This document shows positions 17,325 to 25,900 of a DNA stretch of 50,551 bases, one piece after another (positions within the stretch are counted from its first letter, which is position 1; every line of letters starts with the position of its first letter). Location of the stretch: positions 1 to 50,551 of the forward strand of contig SFCB01000109.1 in assembly GCA_004367505.1 (NCBI GenBank), read 5' to 3'. Made by a program: the position numbers and the translations under genes. The notes below the pieces were generated by a model. It was given only the letters and a program-made list of their open reading frames with translations, did not search any database and was not told where the DNA came from. Source of the DNA: Chloroflexi bacterium OHK40 (GTDB lineage Bacteria; Chloroflexota; Chloroflexia; Chloroflexales; Chloroflexaceae).

Positions 17325-17546
17325 GTCGGGGACACCGATGGAGCGCTGATGTCCGTTCGGATGCGGCGGTGTGTTTGCCAGAGCGCGGGCCTCGTGGGAG
17401 ATCGCCTGTGGGGCCGGAAACCAGCCGTGAGGCGATTGCGCGAGCTGTCAGCGAACTGTCATGTACAGGCGAACATCTGTGCGCTAGGATGGCGCTCCAC
17501 TCGCGTGCGCCTTCGCTCTAACCGGCGGAGGCTGAAGGAGCGACCG
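17151..17546. other. Gene-poor stretch upstream of imuA
   Basis: About 400 bp between the SSB core and imuA. Open frames cross it in several phases but none has recognisable family motifs or a good start. The only feature I can support is the SOS-like box at 17470-17483. Confidence 0.4.
17470..17483. promoter_or_regulatory. Candidate LexA (SOS) box upstream of imuA
   Basis: CGAACATCTGTGCG matches the Gram-positive-type LexA consensus CGAACATATGTTCG at 12 of 14 positions and is a near-palindrome. It lies 64 bp before the imuA start and a TAGGAT hexamer follows at 17485, so it could cover a promoter. Mutasome genes are classical SOS targets, which supports the call. Chloroflexota LexA specificity was not checked. 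Confidence 0.5.
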
Positions 17547-17994
17547 ATGGAGCGCCGGCCGTCCCCGCTTGACGACCTGGTCGCCGAGCTGCAGCAGCGC
17601 TATGGGTCGCGGGCTGTCCAGCGTGGCAACGTGCTGCCGGCCCGGGAGGCGCCTGCTGTTTTGCCGACGGGCCTGCCCGCGCTCGACGCGGCGCTTGGCG
17701 GCGGTCTACTGCGCAGCCGGCTGACGGAGTTGGTCGGGCCGCGCTCGGCGGGTGCCACTACGCTTGCCCTTTCCGCCGTCGTCCAGGCCCAGCGTACGTC
17801 GGGCGAGCTCGCCTGCCTGCTCGACATTCAGGGCAGTTTCGACCCGGTAAGTGCGCAGGCCCTCGGCGTCGACCTCGACGGCCTGGTGGTGGTACGGCCC
17901 GACGACGGGGCGGTAGCCGGTCTCACGGTACATACCCTGCTCGCCCGTCGCATCGTCGGGGTGATCGTGATCGACAGCCTGCCGCACTGGCTGG
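17547..17994 (+). pseudogene. imuA: ImuA (RecA-like mutasome protein), 5' part, interrupted by IS21-type element
   Basis: The N-terminal 149 codons of a RecA-fold accessory protein of the translesion mutasome. GAAGGAG precedes the ATG at 17547. The start of the RecA-like domain is seen in TGLPALDAALGGGLLRSRLTEL, followed by a degenerate Walker A (GPRSAGATTLAL) and the beta strand VGVIVIDSLPHWL. At 17994 the frame runs into an insertion sequence and continues meaninglessly to 18305. Joining to 20415 restores a 254-residue protein, so this is a recent disruption of a normal gene. Confidence 0.85.
17989..17994 (+). repeat. Target-site duplication, left copy (GGCTGG)
   Basis: GGCTGG immediately left of the IS21-type element is repeated at 20409-20414 immediately right of it, as expected for a single transposition event. 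Confidence 0.8.
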
Positions 17995-18102
17995 TGTCCA
18001 GCGACACGGTAATCTTTCACCTCATGGCGTTTAGAACTTTCGCTTCGCGAGCCACCCGTTCGGCCCCATCTTCCGTAGCATGGCACCTCAGAAGGAGGTG
18101 CT

Positions 18103-19587
18103 GTGAAGACCGACGCCGAGGTGCAACTGATGCTTCGCGAACGCAACAAGGGCAAGACCATCGAACAGTCAGCCGCCAGGGCCGGGATGAGCACCCCTAC
18201 CGCCCGCAAGTACCTTCGGGCCGGCAAGCTCCCCTCCTCGCTCAAACAGCCCCGTTCCTACCGTACCCACCCCAACCCCTTTGCAGCCGATTGGCCCTGG
18301 GTTGAGCAACAGCTGCAGCGCGCCCCCGCTCTTCAGGCCAAGACCCTCTTCTCCCTGCTTTCCGAGCAGCATCCCGACCGCTACACCCCTGGCCAGCTCC
18401 GTACCTTCCAGCGTCACGTCGCCCAGTGGCGCGCCCTCCACGGCCCCGACAAGGACGTCGTCTTCGAGCAGGTTCATCAGCCTGGTCGGTTTGCCCAGAG
18501 CGACTTCACCCACATGGACGACCTCCAGATCACCCTGGCCGGCATCCCCTTCCCGCACCTGCTCTACCACCTCGTGCTCACCTACTCCAACGTCGAGGCC
18601 GTCAGCCTCTGCTTCTCGGAAAGCTTCGAGGCTCTGGCCGAAGGGTTTGAATACTGCATCTGGCAGCTCGGCGGCGTGCCTGAGCAGCACCGCACCGACA
18701 ACCTCTCGGCCGCAGTCCAGGCGATTGAGGCTGACCGAAGCCGGCGCTGGACCGACCGCTACCTTGGTCTGATGAACCATTACGGCCTCAGCCCCTCCAC
18801 CACCACCCCTGGCGAGGCCCACGAGAACGGCGACGTCGAGCAGGCTCACCACCGCTTCAAGGAGGCGGTTGACCAGGCCTTGCGTGCCCGCGGTTCGCGT
18901 GACTTCGCCGACCGCGCCAGCTACTTCCTCTGGCTCCAGGAGCTGGTCCGCAAGCGCAACCAGACCCGCAAGCAGCGCTGGGCAGAAGAACTGGCCGCTC
19001 TCCGCCCGCTGCCCAAGACCCCGCTGCATCCATGTCGCGAGGAGCAGGTGGTGGTCAGCCGCTTCAGCACCATCCGGGTGCTGCACAACACCTACTCGGT
19101 GCCCTCACGGCTGATTGGCTTGACCCTCACGGTGCGGGTCCGAGCCGAGGTGTTGGAATGCTACTTGGGAGCGACCTGTGCGCTCACGCTGCCGCGCCTT
19201 CACGGCCGCTTTGGCGCCCGGATTGACTACCGGCATCTCATCTGGTCGTTGGTGCGCAAGCCGGGGGCGTTTGCCCAGTATCGCTTCCGTGACGAACTGT
19301 TTCCCACCACGGCCTTCCGGGTCGCCTACGACGCGCTTGTGGCTCAGCAGCCGACACGAGCAGACAAGGAGTACCTGCGGGTGCTGCATCTGGCCGCCTC
19401 CACCAGTGAAGCCGATGTCGAGGCCGCACTGCTGCTGCTGGCCGAGAGTGGGCGACTGGCGACGTTTGAGGCCGTGCGCGAGTTGGTGCGGACAAACGAG
19501 CCGCCCAGCCTGCCCAACCGGAACCGGCCCCCGCTCGACATGGCGCGCTACGACGCACTACTGGCGGGGAGGAGTGCAAATGGCTAA
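18103..19587 (+). CDS. istA: IS21-family transposase IstA
   Basis: DDE recombinase of 494 residues. An N-terminal helix-turn-helix (KGKTIEQSAARAGMSTPTAR) is followed by the integrase core. The core has catalytic Asp in GRFAQSDFTHMDD (about 128) and HRTDNLSAAV (about 205), and Glu in PGEAHENGDVEQAHHRFK (about 245). It ends with the Mu-transposase-like domain usual in IstA. The start is GTG at 18103 behind GAAGGAGG. The gene overlaps istB by 8 bp, a hallmark of this family. Length matches full-size IstA. Confidence 0.93.
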   Translation: MKTDAEVQLMLRERNKGKTIEQSAARAGMSTPTARKYLRAGKLPSSLKQPRSYRTHPNPFAADWPWVEQQLQRAPALQAKTLFSLLSEQHPDRYTPGQLRTFQRHVAQWRALHGPDKDVVFEQVHQPGRFAQSDFTHMDDLQITLAGIPFPHLLYHLVLTYSNVEAVSLCFSESFEALAEGFEYCIWQLGGVPEQHRTDNLSAAVQAIEADRSRRWTDRYLGLMNHYGLSPSTTTPGEAHENGDVEQAHHRFKEAVDQALRARGSRDFADRASYFLWLQELVRKRNQTRKQRWAEELAALRPLPKTPLHPCREEQVVVSRFSTIRVLHNTYSVPSRLIGLTLTVRVRAEVLECYLGATCALTLPRLHGRFGARIDYRHLIWSLVRKPGAFAQYRFRDELFPTTAFRVAYDALVAQQPTRADKEYLRVLHLAASTSEADVEAALLLLAESGRLATFEAVRELVRTNEPPSLPNRNRPPLDMARYDALLAGRSANG

Positions 19588-20347
19588 TCGACAGGAGGAG
19601 TTGACGCGACTGCTGCGCGGCTTGCAGTTGCGGCAAATGGCAGCGCGCTACGGGGAGTTGGCCTTGCGGGCGGCACGTGAAAGCATCAGCCACGAGGCAT
19701 TTCTGTACGAACTGGCGGTCCAGGAAACGGCGTACCGGCAGCAGCGCCGGCGCGAGCGGCTGCTGCGAGAGTCACGCTTGCCGCGCGAGAAGACCTTTGC
19801 GCAGCTGAACCAGAGCCGCTTCAGCCCGCTGCTCCTGCAGCAACTGGAGCGGCTGCGAAGCGGAAGCTGGGTACGGGAGGCGGTCACCGTGATTGCGGTT
19901 GGCCGGCCCGGGGCAGGGAAAAGCCACACGACCGCGGCTCTTGGCCACGTGCTGGTAGAGCAGGGCTACACGGTGTACTGGACGAGCACGGCAGCACTGG
20001 TGCAGCAACTGCTGGCAGCCAAACGCGACCTGCGGCTGCCGCAGGAGCTCACACGGCTGGATCGCTTCGAGTGCGTGGTGTTGGACGACATCGGCTACGT
20101 GCAGCAGAGCCGCGAGGAAATGGAGGTGCTGTTCACATTTTTGGCCGAGCGGTACGAACGGCGAAGTGTGATGATCTCGACCAACCTGGTGTTTTCGGAG
20201 TGGGAGCGGATCTTCAAGGACCCGATGACGACGCTGGCGGCGATTGACCGGGTGGTGCACCACGCGGTGATCCTGGACATGATGGGCCTGGAGAGCTACC
20301 GGGCCAAGGAGGCAAGCGCACAGCAGGCGGCTGCAGCGGCCGCCTAA
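19580..20347 (+). CDS. istB: IS21-family helper ATPase IstB
   Basis: AAA+ transposition helper of 255 residues related to DnaC. Walker A is GRPGAGKSHT (about 109-118), Walker B is FECVVLDDIGYV, and sensor residues lie in VMISTNLVFSEW. The ATG at 19580 is preceded by GGGGAGGAG and gives the usual N-terminal helical region (ELTRLLRGLQLRQMAARY). A longer in-frame extension upstream lies within istA and was rejected. It acts with IstA in target selection. Confidence 0.93.
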   Translation: MANRQEELTRLLRGLQLRQMAARYGELALRAARESISHEAFLYELAVQETAYRQQRRRERLLRESRLPREKTFAQLNQSRFSPLLLQQLERLRSGSWVREAVTVIAVGRPGAGKSHTTAALGHVLVEQGYTVYWTSTAALVQQLLAAKRDLRLPQELTRLDRFECVVLDDIGYVQQSREEMEVLFTFLAERYERRSVMISTNLVFSEWERIFKDPMTTLAAIDRVVHHAVILDMMGLESYRAKEASAQQAAAAAA

Positions 20348-20408
20348 ACCACCTCGCGATGGAAAGTTCTAACTGTCATCAGGTACAAAGAGCAAGTGTC
20401 GCTTGACA

Positions 20409-20414
20409 GGCTGG
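20409..20414 (+). repeat. Target-site duplication, right copy (GGCTGG)
   Basis: Second copy of the 6-bp duplication flanking the IS21-type element; see 17989-17994. Confidence 0.8.
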
Positions 20415-20731
20415 CACTGCCTCGCGGCGCGGCCGGGCTAGCAGCACTGCTACGGCTCCTCCCCCGCCTGCTGCCGACGACGAGCTGCGTGCTCCTCGTC
20501 CTTAACCCGCTGCCGAGCGGCCTGCTCCCCGACCCTGCCGCCGCCCCCACAACGACGCTGGCCTCCATCGCCGCGCTGCGTCTGCGGCTCGCCCCAGCCG
20601 GTTGGCTACGGCGCGGGCCGGACATCGTGGGGGTGCGCTCGCGTGTGACGGTGTTTGACCCGCCCTTCGACGCGCCGCGGGCCACGCTCTATCTCGACCT
20701 GCCCTTCGCTCGCCCCGAGGTGTGCGGATGA
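20415..20731 (+). pseudogene. imuA: ImuA, 3' part, separated from its 5' part by the IS21-type element
   Basis: The C-terminal 105 codons of the RecA-like protein. The segment ALPRGAAGLAALL continues the strand VIVIDSLPHWL found before the insertion, followed by CVLLVLNPLPSGLL and a conserved-looking end LYLDLPFARPEVCG. Alone it has no good start, although an in-frame GTG at 20396 lies in the IS end. The stop overlaps the imuB start (ATGA), so loss of translation through imuA may also lower imuB expression. Confidence 0.82.
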
Positions 20732-21720
20732 TCGGCTGCGTGCGCTTTGACCCGCCGGACGAAGATAGCCTGCGCGCCCTGCGGATCTCGTTGGAGCAGC
20801 TCAGCCCGCGCGTCGTGCTGCGCCCCGATCCGCCACAGCTCGCCCTGCTGGCCGACCTCGGGCGCGGACAGCTCGCCGATGCGCGGCACTACGCGGCGAC
20901 CCTCCAGGGCTGCGCAGTGTCCCACCGCCTCAACGCGACGATTGCGGTTACCCCGACGCCGACGCTCGCAATCCTGGCGGCTCGCGTGGCCGTGCCTGAT
21001 GTGCCACTGGTCGTCGGCCCGGCCGGAGTGCGTGCGCTCCTCGAACGCTGCCGAGTGAGCTGGCTGGAGCCCTTCACCCCACTCGCCCCGCTGCTGCACG
21101 GCCTCGGCTTGCGCTCGCTCGGCGCAGTAGCCGCGCTCCCCGCTGCTGCCATCTCGGCCCGCTTCGGCGCGACGGCACTTCAGGGCTGGCGCCTGCTTCA
21201 GGGTGAAGAGCTGCCGCTTGTGCCCCTCCCCACGCAGCCGCGGCTCGGTCTGCGCCAGGTCTTTGGTAGCCTCGTTGCTGATCGCACCGTGCTTGCTGCG
21301 GTGCTCAGGCGCATGACCGCACGCCTGGCGGCGGCGCTTCAGCGGCGCGGCGTGCAAGCCCGCGCCCTGGCGCTGCATCTGCACACGGACAGCGGGATCG
21401 CTTCCGCAGGCCGGGTGCTCGCTAGCCCCGCGGCCGAGGCCGCCACGCTCACCCCGATCGCCGCCGGGCTGCTCGCGGCCTCCGGCCTCCAGGACGGGGT
21501 GGAGCGGGTCGACCTACTCGTCGGCGAGCTTGTCCCGTTGCGCGGCGAGCAGCTTTCGCTCTTCGTCACGGCGTCAGCGGTGCGAGCCGAGCGGGAGACC
21601 GCGCTCGCCGACCTCGCGGCGCGGCTCGGCCCGCAGCAGATCCTGCGCCCCGCCGTGAACGTATCGGGCCTGGCTCTGGCCGAGGAGCGCGGCAGGCTGA
21701 GCGGATGGGGGGCGGCGTGA
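20728..21720 (+). CDS. imuB: ImuB-like Y-family polymerase homologue (short)
   Basis: Product of 330 residues, shorter than ImuB proteins I know (usually about 450-550). It aligns in pattern with the Y-family palm and thumb (LEQLSPRVVLRPDP, the HhH-like region LHGLGLRSLGAVAALPAAAI, FGATALQGWRLLQGE, then the little-finger-like part with GVERVDLLVGELVP). The first roughly 50 residues carrying the first catalytic Asp in real polymerases are absent, in keeping with ImuB being a catalytically dead adaptor to the beta clamp. The ATG at 20728 overlaps the imuA stop; a GTG at 20722 is an alternative. Confidence 0.8.
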   Translation: MIGCVRFDPPDEDSLRALRISLEQLSPRVVLRPDPPQLALLADLGRGQLADARHYAATLQGCAVSHRLNATIAVTPTPTLAILAARVAVPDVPLVVGPAGVRALLERCRVSWLEPFTPLAPLLHGLGLRSLGAVAALPAAAISARFGATALQGWRLLQGEELPLVPLPTQPRLGLRQVFGSLVADRTVLAAVLRRMTARLAAALQRRGVQARALALHLHTDSGIASAGRVLASPAAEAATLTPIAAGLLAASGLQDGVERVDLLVGELVPLRGEQLSLFVTASAVRAERETALADLAARLGPQQILRPAVNVSGLALAEERGRLSGWGAA

Positions 21721-21971
21721 GCCACGTCTGGCCGGACGGCCTGCCGCTCGATGTGGTGTGCGACGCCGAGGGCACCCCCCAGCGCCTGCGGCTGCGCGGG
21801 AACTGGCATATCGTGGCCGAGGTAGCGACGCGCTGGCGGGTGCGCAAGGGCTGGTGGCGACACGGGCGCTGGCGCGAGTACGTCACCGTCGCCACCGCCG
21901 GGCACCTCCTGCTGACCCTCGCCCGCGAGCTCCCCGACGGCTCCTGGGAGCTGCTCTACCTCCACGACTGA
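21705..21971 (+). CDS. Small DUF6504-like protein of the mutasome cassette
   Basis: Protein of 84-88 residues, with the start either ATG 21705 or GTG 21717; the latter overlaps the imuB stop as GTGA. The sequence is rich in Trp and Arg with the core RLRGNWHIVAEVATRWRVRKGWWRHG and WREYVTVATAGHLLLTL. Small proteins of this pattern (DUF6504) are often encoded between imuB and dnaE2 in high-GC bacteria. The assignment rests on pattern memory and position. The compact beta-rich look suggests an accessory nucleic-acid or polymerase-binding protein; the function is not established. Confidence 0.7.
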   Translation: MGGGVSHVWPDGLPLDVVCDAEGTPQRLRLRGNWHIVAEVATRWRVRKGWWRHGRWREYVTVATAGHLLLTLARELPDGSWELLYLHD

Positions 21972-21983
21972 GGGGGTAGTGCG

Positions 21984-24900
21984 ATGGGCGAGTATGTGGA
22001 GCTGCACTGCCACTCGGCCTACAGCCTGCTCGACGGGGCGAGCACGGTCGAGGCGCTCGTCGCCCAGGCGGCGCACCTCAGTATGCCCGCGCTTGCCCTG
22101 ACTGATCACGATGCACTCTATGGCGCGGTACCCTTTGTCGTAGCGGCGCATGCTGCCGGCATCCAACCTATCCTCGGCGCCGAGTTGACGCTGGAGGATG
22201 GCTGCCATCTCACCCTGCTGGTCGAGCGTGCCGCGGGCTGGCGCAACCTCTGCTCCCTGATTACCACCGCCCAGAAGGAGGCGCCGAGGGGCCAGGCCGC
22301 GCTGCCCTGGGCCGCATTGGAGGAGCGGAGCGCCGGGCTGATCTGCTTATCTGGCTGCCGCCAGGGTCCGGTCGCCGGCCCTCTGCTCGCCTGGGATCGC
22401 CAGCGCGCCTTTCGTGCCGCCCGCCATCTCAGCGATCTTTTCCCCGACCGGCTCTACATCGAGCTCCAGCACCACCTGCGCCCCGACGACGGTGCGCTCG
22501 TTGACCAGCTTCACCAGCTGGCCGGCTACCTCCAGCTCCCCGCCGTGGCGACGAACAATGTCCACTACGCCCGCCGCTCGGGGCAGCGGCTCCAGGACAC
22601 CCTGCACGCCATCCGCCGGCGCACCTCGCTCGACGTGCTGGCCGCAGACCTGCGACCCAACGACGAATACTACCTCAAGCCTCACGGCCGGCTCTTCCCG
22701 TTGTTCCGCTACATGCCCACGGTACTTGCGAACACGCTGGAGGTGGCCGAGCGCTGCCGCTACGAGCTCCAGTTTGGCCTCCAGGACCTACCGGCCTTCC
22801 CCACCCCGCCGGGCTGCGACGCCGCCGGCTACCTGGCGCACTTGTGTGGGGAGGCGCTTCAGGGTCGCTATGGCGCTGATGCGAGCGCGGCCTGTGCCCA
22901 GCTCCAGTACGAGCTGCGGGTGATCGGCGAGGCCAGGCTGGCCAACTACCTGCTGATCGTCTGGGACATCGCGCGCTTCGCCCGCTCTGAGGGCATCCGC
23001 TGCCAGGGGCGGGGCTCGGCAGCCAACTCGCTGGTTGCCTACCTCCTCGGCATCGGGCCGATCGACCCGCTGCGCCACAATCTGGTCTTCGAGCGCTTCC
23101 TCAGCGCTGAGCGGCCGGCCCTACCCGACATCGACCTCGACGTCGACGCCGCCCGCCGCGAGGAAGTGATTCAGTACATCTATCGGCGCTACGGCGAGGC
23201 CCATGTCGCCCTGGCCTGTACGTTCATCACCTTCCAGGCCCGCTCGGCGCTCCAGGACGTGGCGAAGGTGCTCGGTGTGGATACGGCACTCGTGCGCCAC
23301 GTGGAGCTCGGATTGAGTGGCGATCAGCTGGAAACCGGTGACGAAGCCGTGCGCCTGGTGCTTGAGCTGTGCCGCGAGGTGCACGGGCTGCCGCGCCATC
23401 TCGGACAGCATAGCGGGGGGATGGTGGTGATGGGACCGCCGCTGAGGGAGCGCGTGCCCGTCGAGCCGGCCGCGATGGCGAACCGCTCGGTGACCCAGTG
23501 GGACAAGGACGCTCTGGAGGCCGCCGGGATCATCAAGATCGACGTGCTCGGCTTACGGGCGCTCTCGGCGATTACCGAGGCGCTGGAGTGGATAAAGCGC
23601 CTCGGAATGCCGATCCCCGACTTCACCCACTGCGGCTACGACGATCCGGCGGTCTACCAGATGCTCGCCGCCGCCGACACACTCGGTGTGTTTCAGGTCG
23701 AGAGCCGGGCTCAGAGCACGGTGCTACCTCGGCTCCAGCCGGCTTGCCTCGACGACCTGGTGGTGGCGGTGTCGCTCATTCGTCCTGGGCCGGTGCAAGG
23801 GCAGATGGTCCATCCCTACCTGCGCCGGCGGGCCGGCGAGGAGCCGGTGCGCTACCTGCATTCCTGTCTGGAGCCCGTGCTCCACGACACGCTGGGCGTG
23901 CTGCTCTTTCAGGAGCAGGTGCTGCAGGTGGCCAAGGCAGCCGCCGGCTGGTCGCTGGGACGGGGCGAGTTGCTGCGGCGGGCGCTGAGCAAAGGCGACG
24001 AGGACGCGGTCATGAGCCTGCGGGCGGCCTTCATCGCCGACACCGGTCAGCGCGGCATTGACGGCTTCACTGCCGAGCAAATCTTCGCGCAGCTCGTCGG
24101 GTTCGCCGGCTACTCCTTCCCACGCAGCCACGCCGCCGCCTTCGCCACGATCGTCTACCAGCACGCCCGGCTCAAACGCTATGCTCCTGCGCCCTTCTAC
24201 GTGAGCCTGCTCAACCACCAGCCGATGGGCTTCTGGTCGCCGGCGGTACTGGTCGGCGACGCCAGGCGCCACGGCGTGCGCTTCCTCCCCGTGGATGTGA
24301 ATGTGAGTGATGCGCGGTGCACCATCGAGGGCAAGGCGCTCCGCATCGGCCTGAGCTATGTCGGTGGTTTGGGCGAGAACGGAGTTCAGGCGGTGCTGGC
24401 GGCGCGGGCGGCGGGACCGTTCCGCGACCTACCCGATCTGTGCCGGCGCACGCACCTGCCGCGAGCCGTGGTCGAGCGGCTTATCCTCGCTGGTGCCCTG
24501 GATGGCTTCGGCCAGCCGCGGCGGGCGCTGCTCTGGGCCCTCGGCGGGCTACGCTACGCCGAGCACGAGCTCGACCTTCATACCCCGCTGCCGGAGGTCA
24601 ACCTCCAGTTGCTCACTCACTGGGAGATGCAGCGCCAGGAGGAGGCGGTGCTTGGCCTCACGGTGGGCGACCACGCCTTCGCGGCTCTTCGCAGCTGGCT
24701 TGGCCAGCAGGGATTGGTGAGCAGCCGCGGGCTGCGGCGGGGCGAGGACGGCAGCCGGGTGGAGACGGCGGGCGTGGTGGTCGTGCGCCAGTCCCCGCCC
24801 ACCGCCAGGGGCCACACCTTCCTCACGCTGGAGGACGAGCACGGCCTAATCGACGTCATCCTCCGCCCATCCACCGCTGCTCGCTACAAGGCGACCCTGC

Positions 24901-25013
24901 ACGACCACGCCCTACTGCGGGTCACCGGGATGCTCCAGCACGGCGGCGGCCTCGTCAGTGTGCTCGCCTGGCAGGTTGAGCCGCTGCATATCCCTGGATT
25001 GTCGAGGGGGTAA
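21984..25013 (+). CDS. dnaE2: Error-prone DNA polymerase III alpha subunit DnaE2 (ImuC)
   Basis: Translesion C-family polymerase of 1009 residues, the catalytic member of the ImuA-ImuB-DnaE2 mutasome. The N-terminal PHP domain starts VELHCHSAYSLLDGAS with ALTDHDALYG following. The polymerase active-site aspartates are in PDIDLDVDAARREEV (about residue 383). Further family blocks are RGSAANSLVAYLLGI, SLIRPGPVQGQMVHPYL and YSFPRSHAAAFA. The C-terminal OB fold is in the last 120 residues. GAGGGGG precedes the ATG at 21984, only 12 bp after the small gene. Length fits DnaE2 (about 1000-1080) rather than replicative DnaE1. Confidence 0.93.
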   Translation: MGEYVELHCHSAYSLLDGASTVEALVAQAAHLSMPALALTDHDALYGAVPFVVAAHAAGIQPILGAELTLEDGCHLTLLVERAAGWRNLCSLITTAQKEAPRGQAALPWAALEERSAGLICLSGCRQGPVAGPLLAWDRQRAFRAARHLSDLFPDRLYIELQHHLRPDDGALVDQLHQLAGYLQLPAVATNNVHYARRSGQRLQDTLHAIRRRTSLDVLAADLRPNDEYYLKPHGRLFPLFRYMPTVLANTLEVAERCRYELQFGLQDLPAFPTPPGCDAAGYLAHLCGEALQGRYGADASAACAQLQYELRVIGEARLANYLLIVWDIARFARSEGIRCQGRGSAANSLVAYLLGIGPIDPLRHNLVFERFLSAERPALPDIDLDVDAARREEVIQYIYRRYGEAHVALACTFITFQARSALQDVAKVLGVDTALVRHVELGLSGDQLETGDEAVRLVLELCREVHGLPRHLGQHSGGMVVMGPPLRERVPVEPAAMANRSVTQWDKDALEAAGIIKIDVLGLRALSAITEALEWIKRLGMPIPDFTHCGYDDPAVYQMLAAADTLGVFQVESRAQSTVLPRLQPACLDDLVVAVSLIRPGPVQGQMVHPYLRRRAGEEPVRYLHSCLEPVLHDTLGVLLFQEQVLQVAKAAAGWSLGRGELLRRALSKGDEDAVMSLRAAFIADTGQRGIDGFTAEQIFAQLVGFAGYSFPRSHAAAFATIVYQHARLKRYAPAPFYVSLLNHQPMGFWSPAVLVGDARRHGVRFLPVDVNVSDARCTIEGKALRIGLSYVGGLGENGVQAVLAARAAGPFRDLPDLCRRTHLPRAVVERLILAGALDGFGQPRRALLWALGGLRYAEHELDLHTPLPEVNLQLLTHWEMQRQEEAVLGLTVGDHAFAALRSWLGQQGLVSSRGLRRGEDGSRVETAGVVVVRQSPPTARGHTFLTLEDEHGLIDVILRPSTAARYKATLHDHALLRVTGMLQHGGGLVSVLAWQVEPLHIPGLSRG

Positions 25014-25082
25014 TCAGCTTCAGAACTGACCAATGTTCTGCTTGTAGGGCGTAGATCATCAAAATCGCTGGGTGTGGTAGGT

Positions 25083-25501
25083 CTATGCTAAATGGTGGTG
25101 CGGACACCACCGATCGATGAGGGCCTGAAGGGCCTTGGAGCGACGCCCACGGCGTCGAGGCGGCTCCCACCGCGGAGGCCGCACCTGATAGTGGAGCAAC
25201 TCACTGACTGTCCAGACGTGGTCAGTGATCCCAGCGGCCATCGCGGGGGTCTGCTGGCGACCGTCCAACGTTGGGAGGCTGCCATGCGGCGTGCAGAAGT
25301 TGTAGACCGCGCCGAGCAGATACATCCCCTCCGTGAGACCGTGGCCCGGTTGCGGGCCCAACGACGCGTGCGCCGAGCCAGGAACGCGAGCTGTTCACGA
25401 AACGTGGCGTTCAGCCGCTCGATGTACGCCGTGTTCAGTACCTGACAGCCTGGCGTACTCCACAGCAGGCTCAGAAACAGACGCGTGCTGCCGTGGACCA
25501 A
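25083..25501 (-). pseudogene. DDE transposase remnant, C-terminal part, frameshifted
   Basis: On the minus strand, one frame gives [24 protein letters not shown], containing the family's terminal Glu. A different frame then continues [37 protein letters not shown] and ends [11 protein letters not shown]. Together they match the C-terminus of a transposase family common in Chloroflexota (IS1/ISNCY-like; exact family unsure). The frame change near 25380 and the missing N-terminus indicate a dead copy. It abuts truncated thrS and probably caused the truncation. Confidence 0.65.
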
Positions 25502-25549
25502 GTGTGCCGCGATGCGCTCAGATTTTCACGTTCCGGCAGCGACCACCGT

Positions 25550-25900
25550 TTAGCGTACACCTACTCCCTGGGCCAGACCGTCAATAAGCTCCAGCTTGTA
25601 GGGCTGGTCGTGGAAGCAGGCGCGGGCCTCCTCGGCCGCCAGCTCGTGGCGCACGAAGGGGTGCTCCTCGGCGATGATGGCGCGCATGCGCTCCTCGACC
25701 GCAGCGAGATCGTCTGGGGTGAGGCTACGGGGCAGGTCGAAGTCGTAGTAGAAGCCGTCGGCGATCGGCAGCCCGATGGCGAGCTTCGCGTTGGGGAAGC
25801 GCTCGCGCACCGCCTGGGCCATCACGTGGGCGAGGGAGTGGCGGATACGGTAGAGCCACGAGTTTGCGTAGACGTCGGCGTTTCCTGACGGTTGAGCCAT
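25550..25900 (-). pseudogene. thrS: Threonyl-tRNA synthetase, N-terminal fragment
   Basis: Only about 110 codons remain of a gene normally 580-650 codons long. The ATG at 25900, preceded by GGAGG, gives [20 protein letters not shown] followed by the ThrRS editing-domain motif [11 protein letters not shown] and [20 protein letters not shown], then ...[18 protein letters not shown]. The normal continuation to the catalytic core is replaced by transposon-end sequence and a stop at 25550. An intact T-box leader sits upstream. The fragment includes no aminoacylation domain and cannot charge tRNA. Confidence 0.85.

Larger units (their letters stand above)
17995..20408 (+). mobile_element. Complete IS21-family insertion sequence (2414 bp)
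   Basis: The ends are inverted repeats starting TGTC(C/A)AGCGACAC on both sides and remain related inward, including 19 of 23 matches over 18019-18041 against the complement of 20362-20384. A 6-bp duplication GGCTGG flanks the element. Inside are istA and istB, overlapping by 8 bp. All parts look intact, so the element may be active. Confidence 0.88.

Noticed and set aside
25021-25041. CAGAAC/GTTCTG inverted repeat as terminator of dnaE2
   Set aside because: Stem of only six bp with a loop of eight and no T-run; too weak to call.
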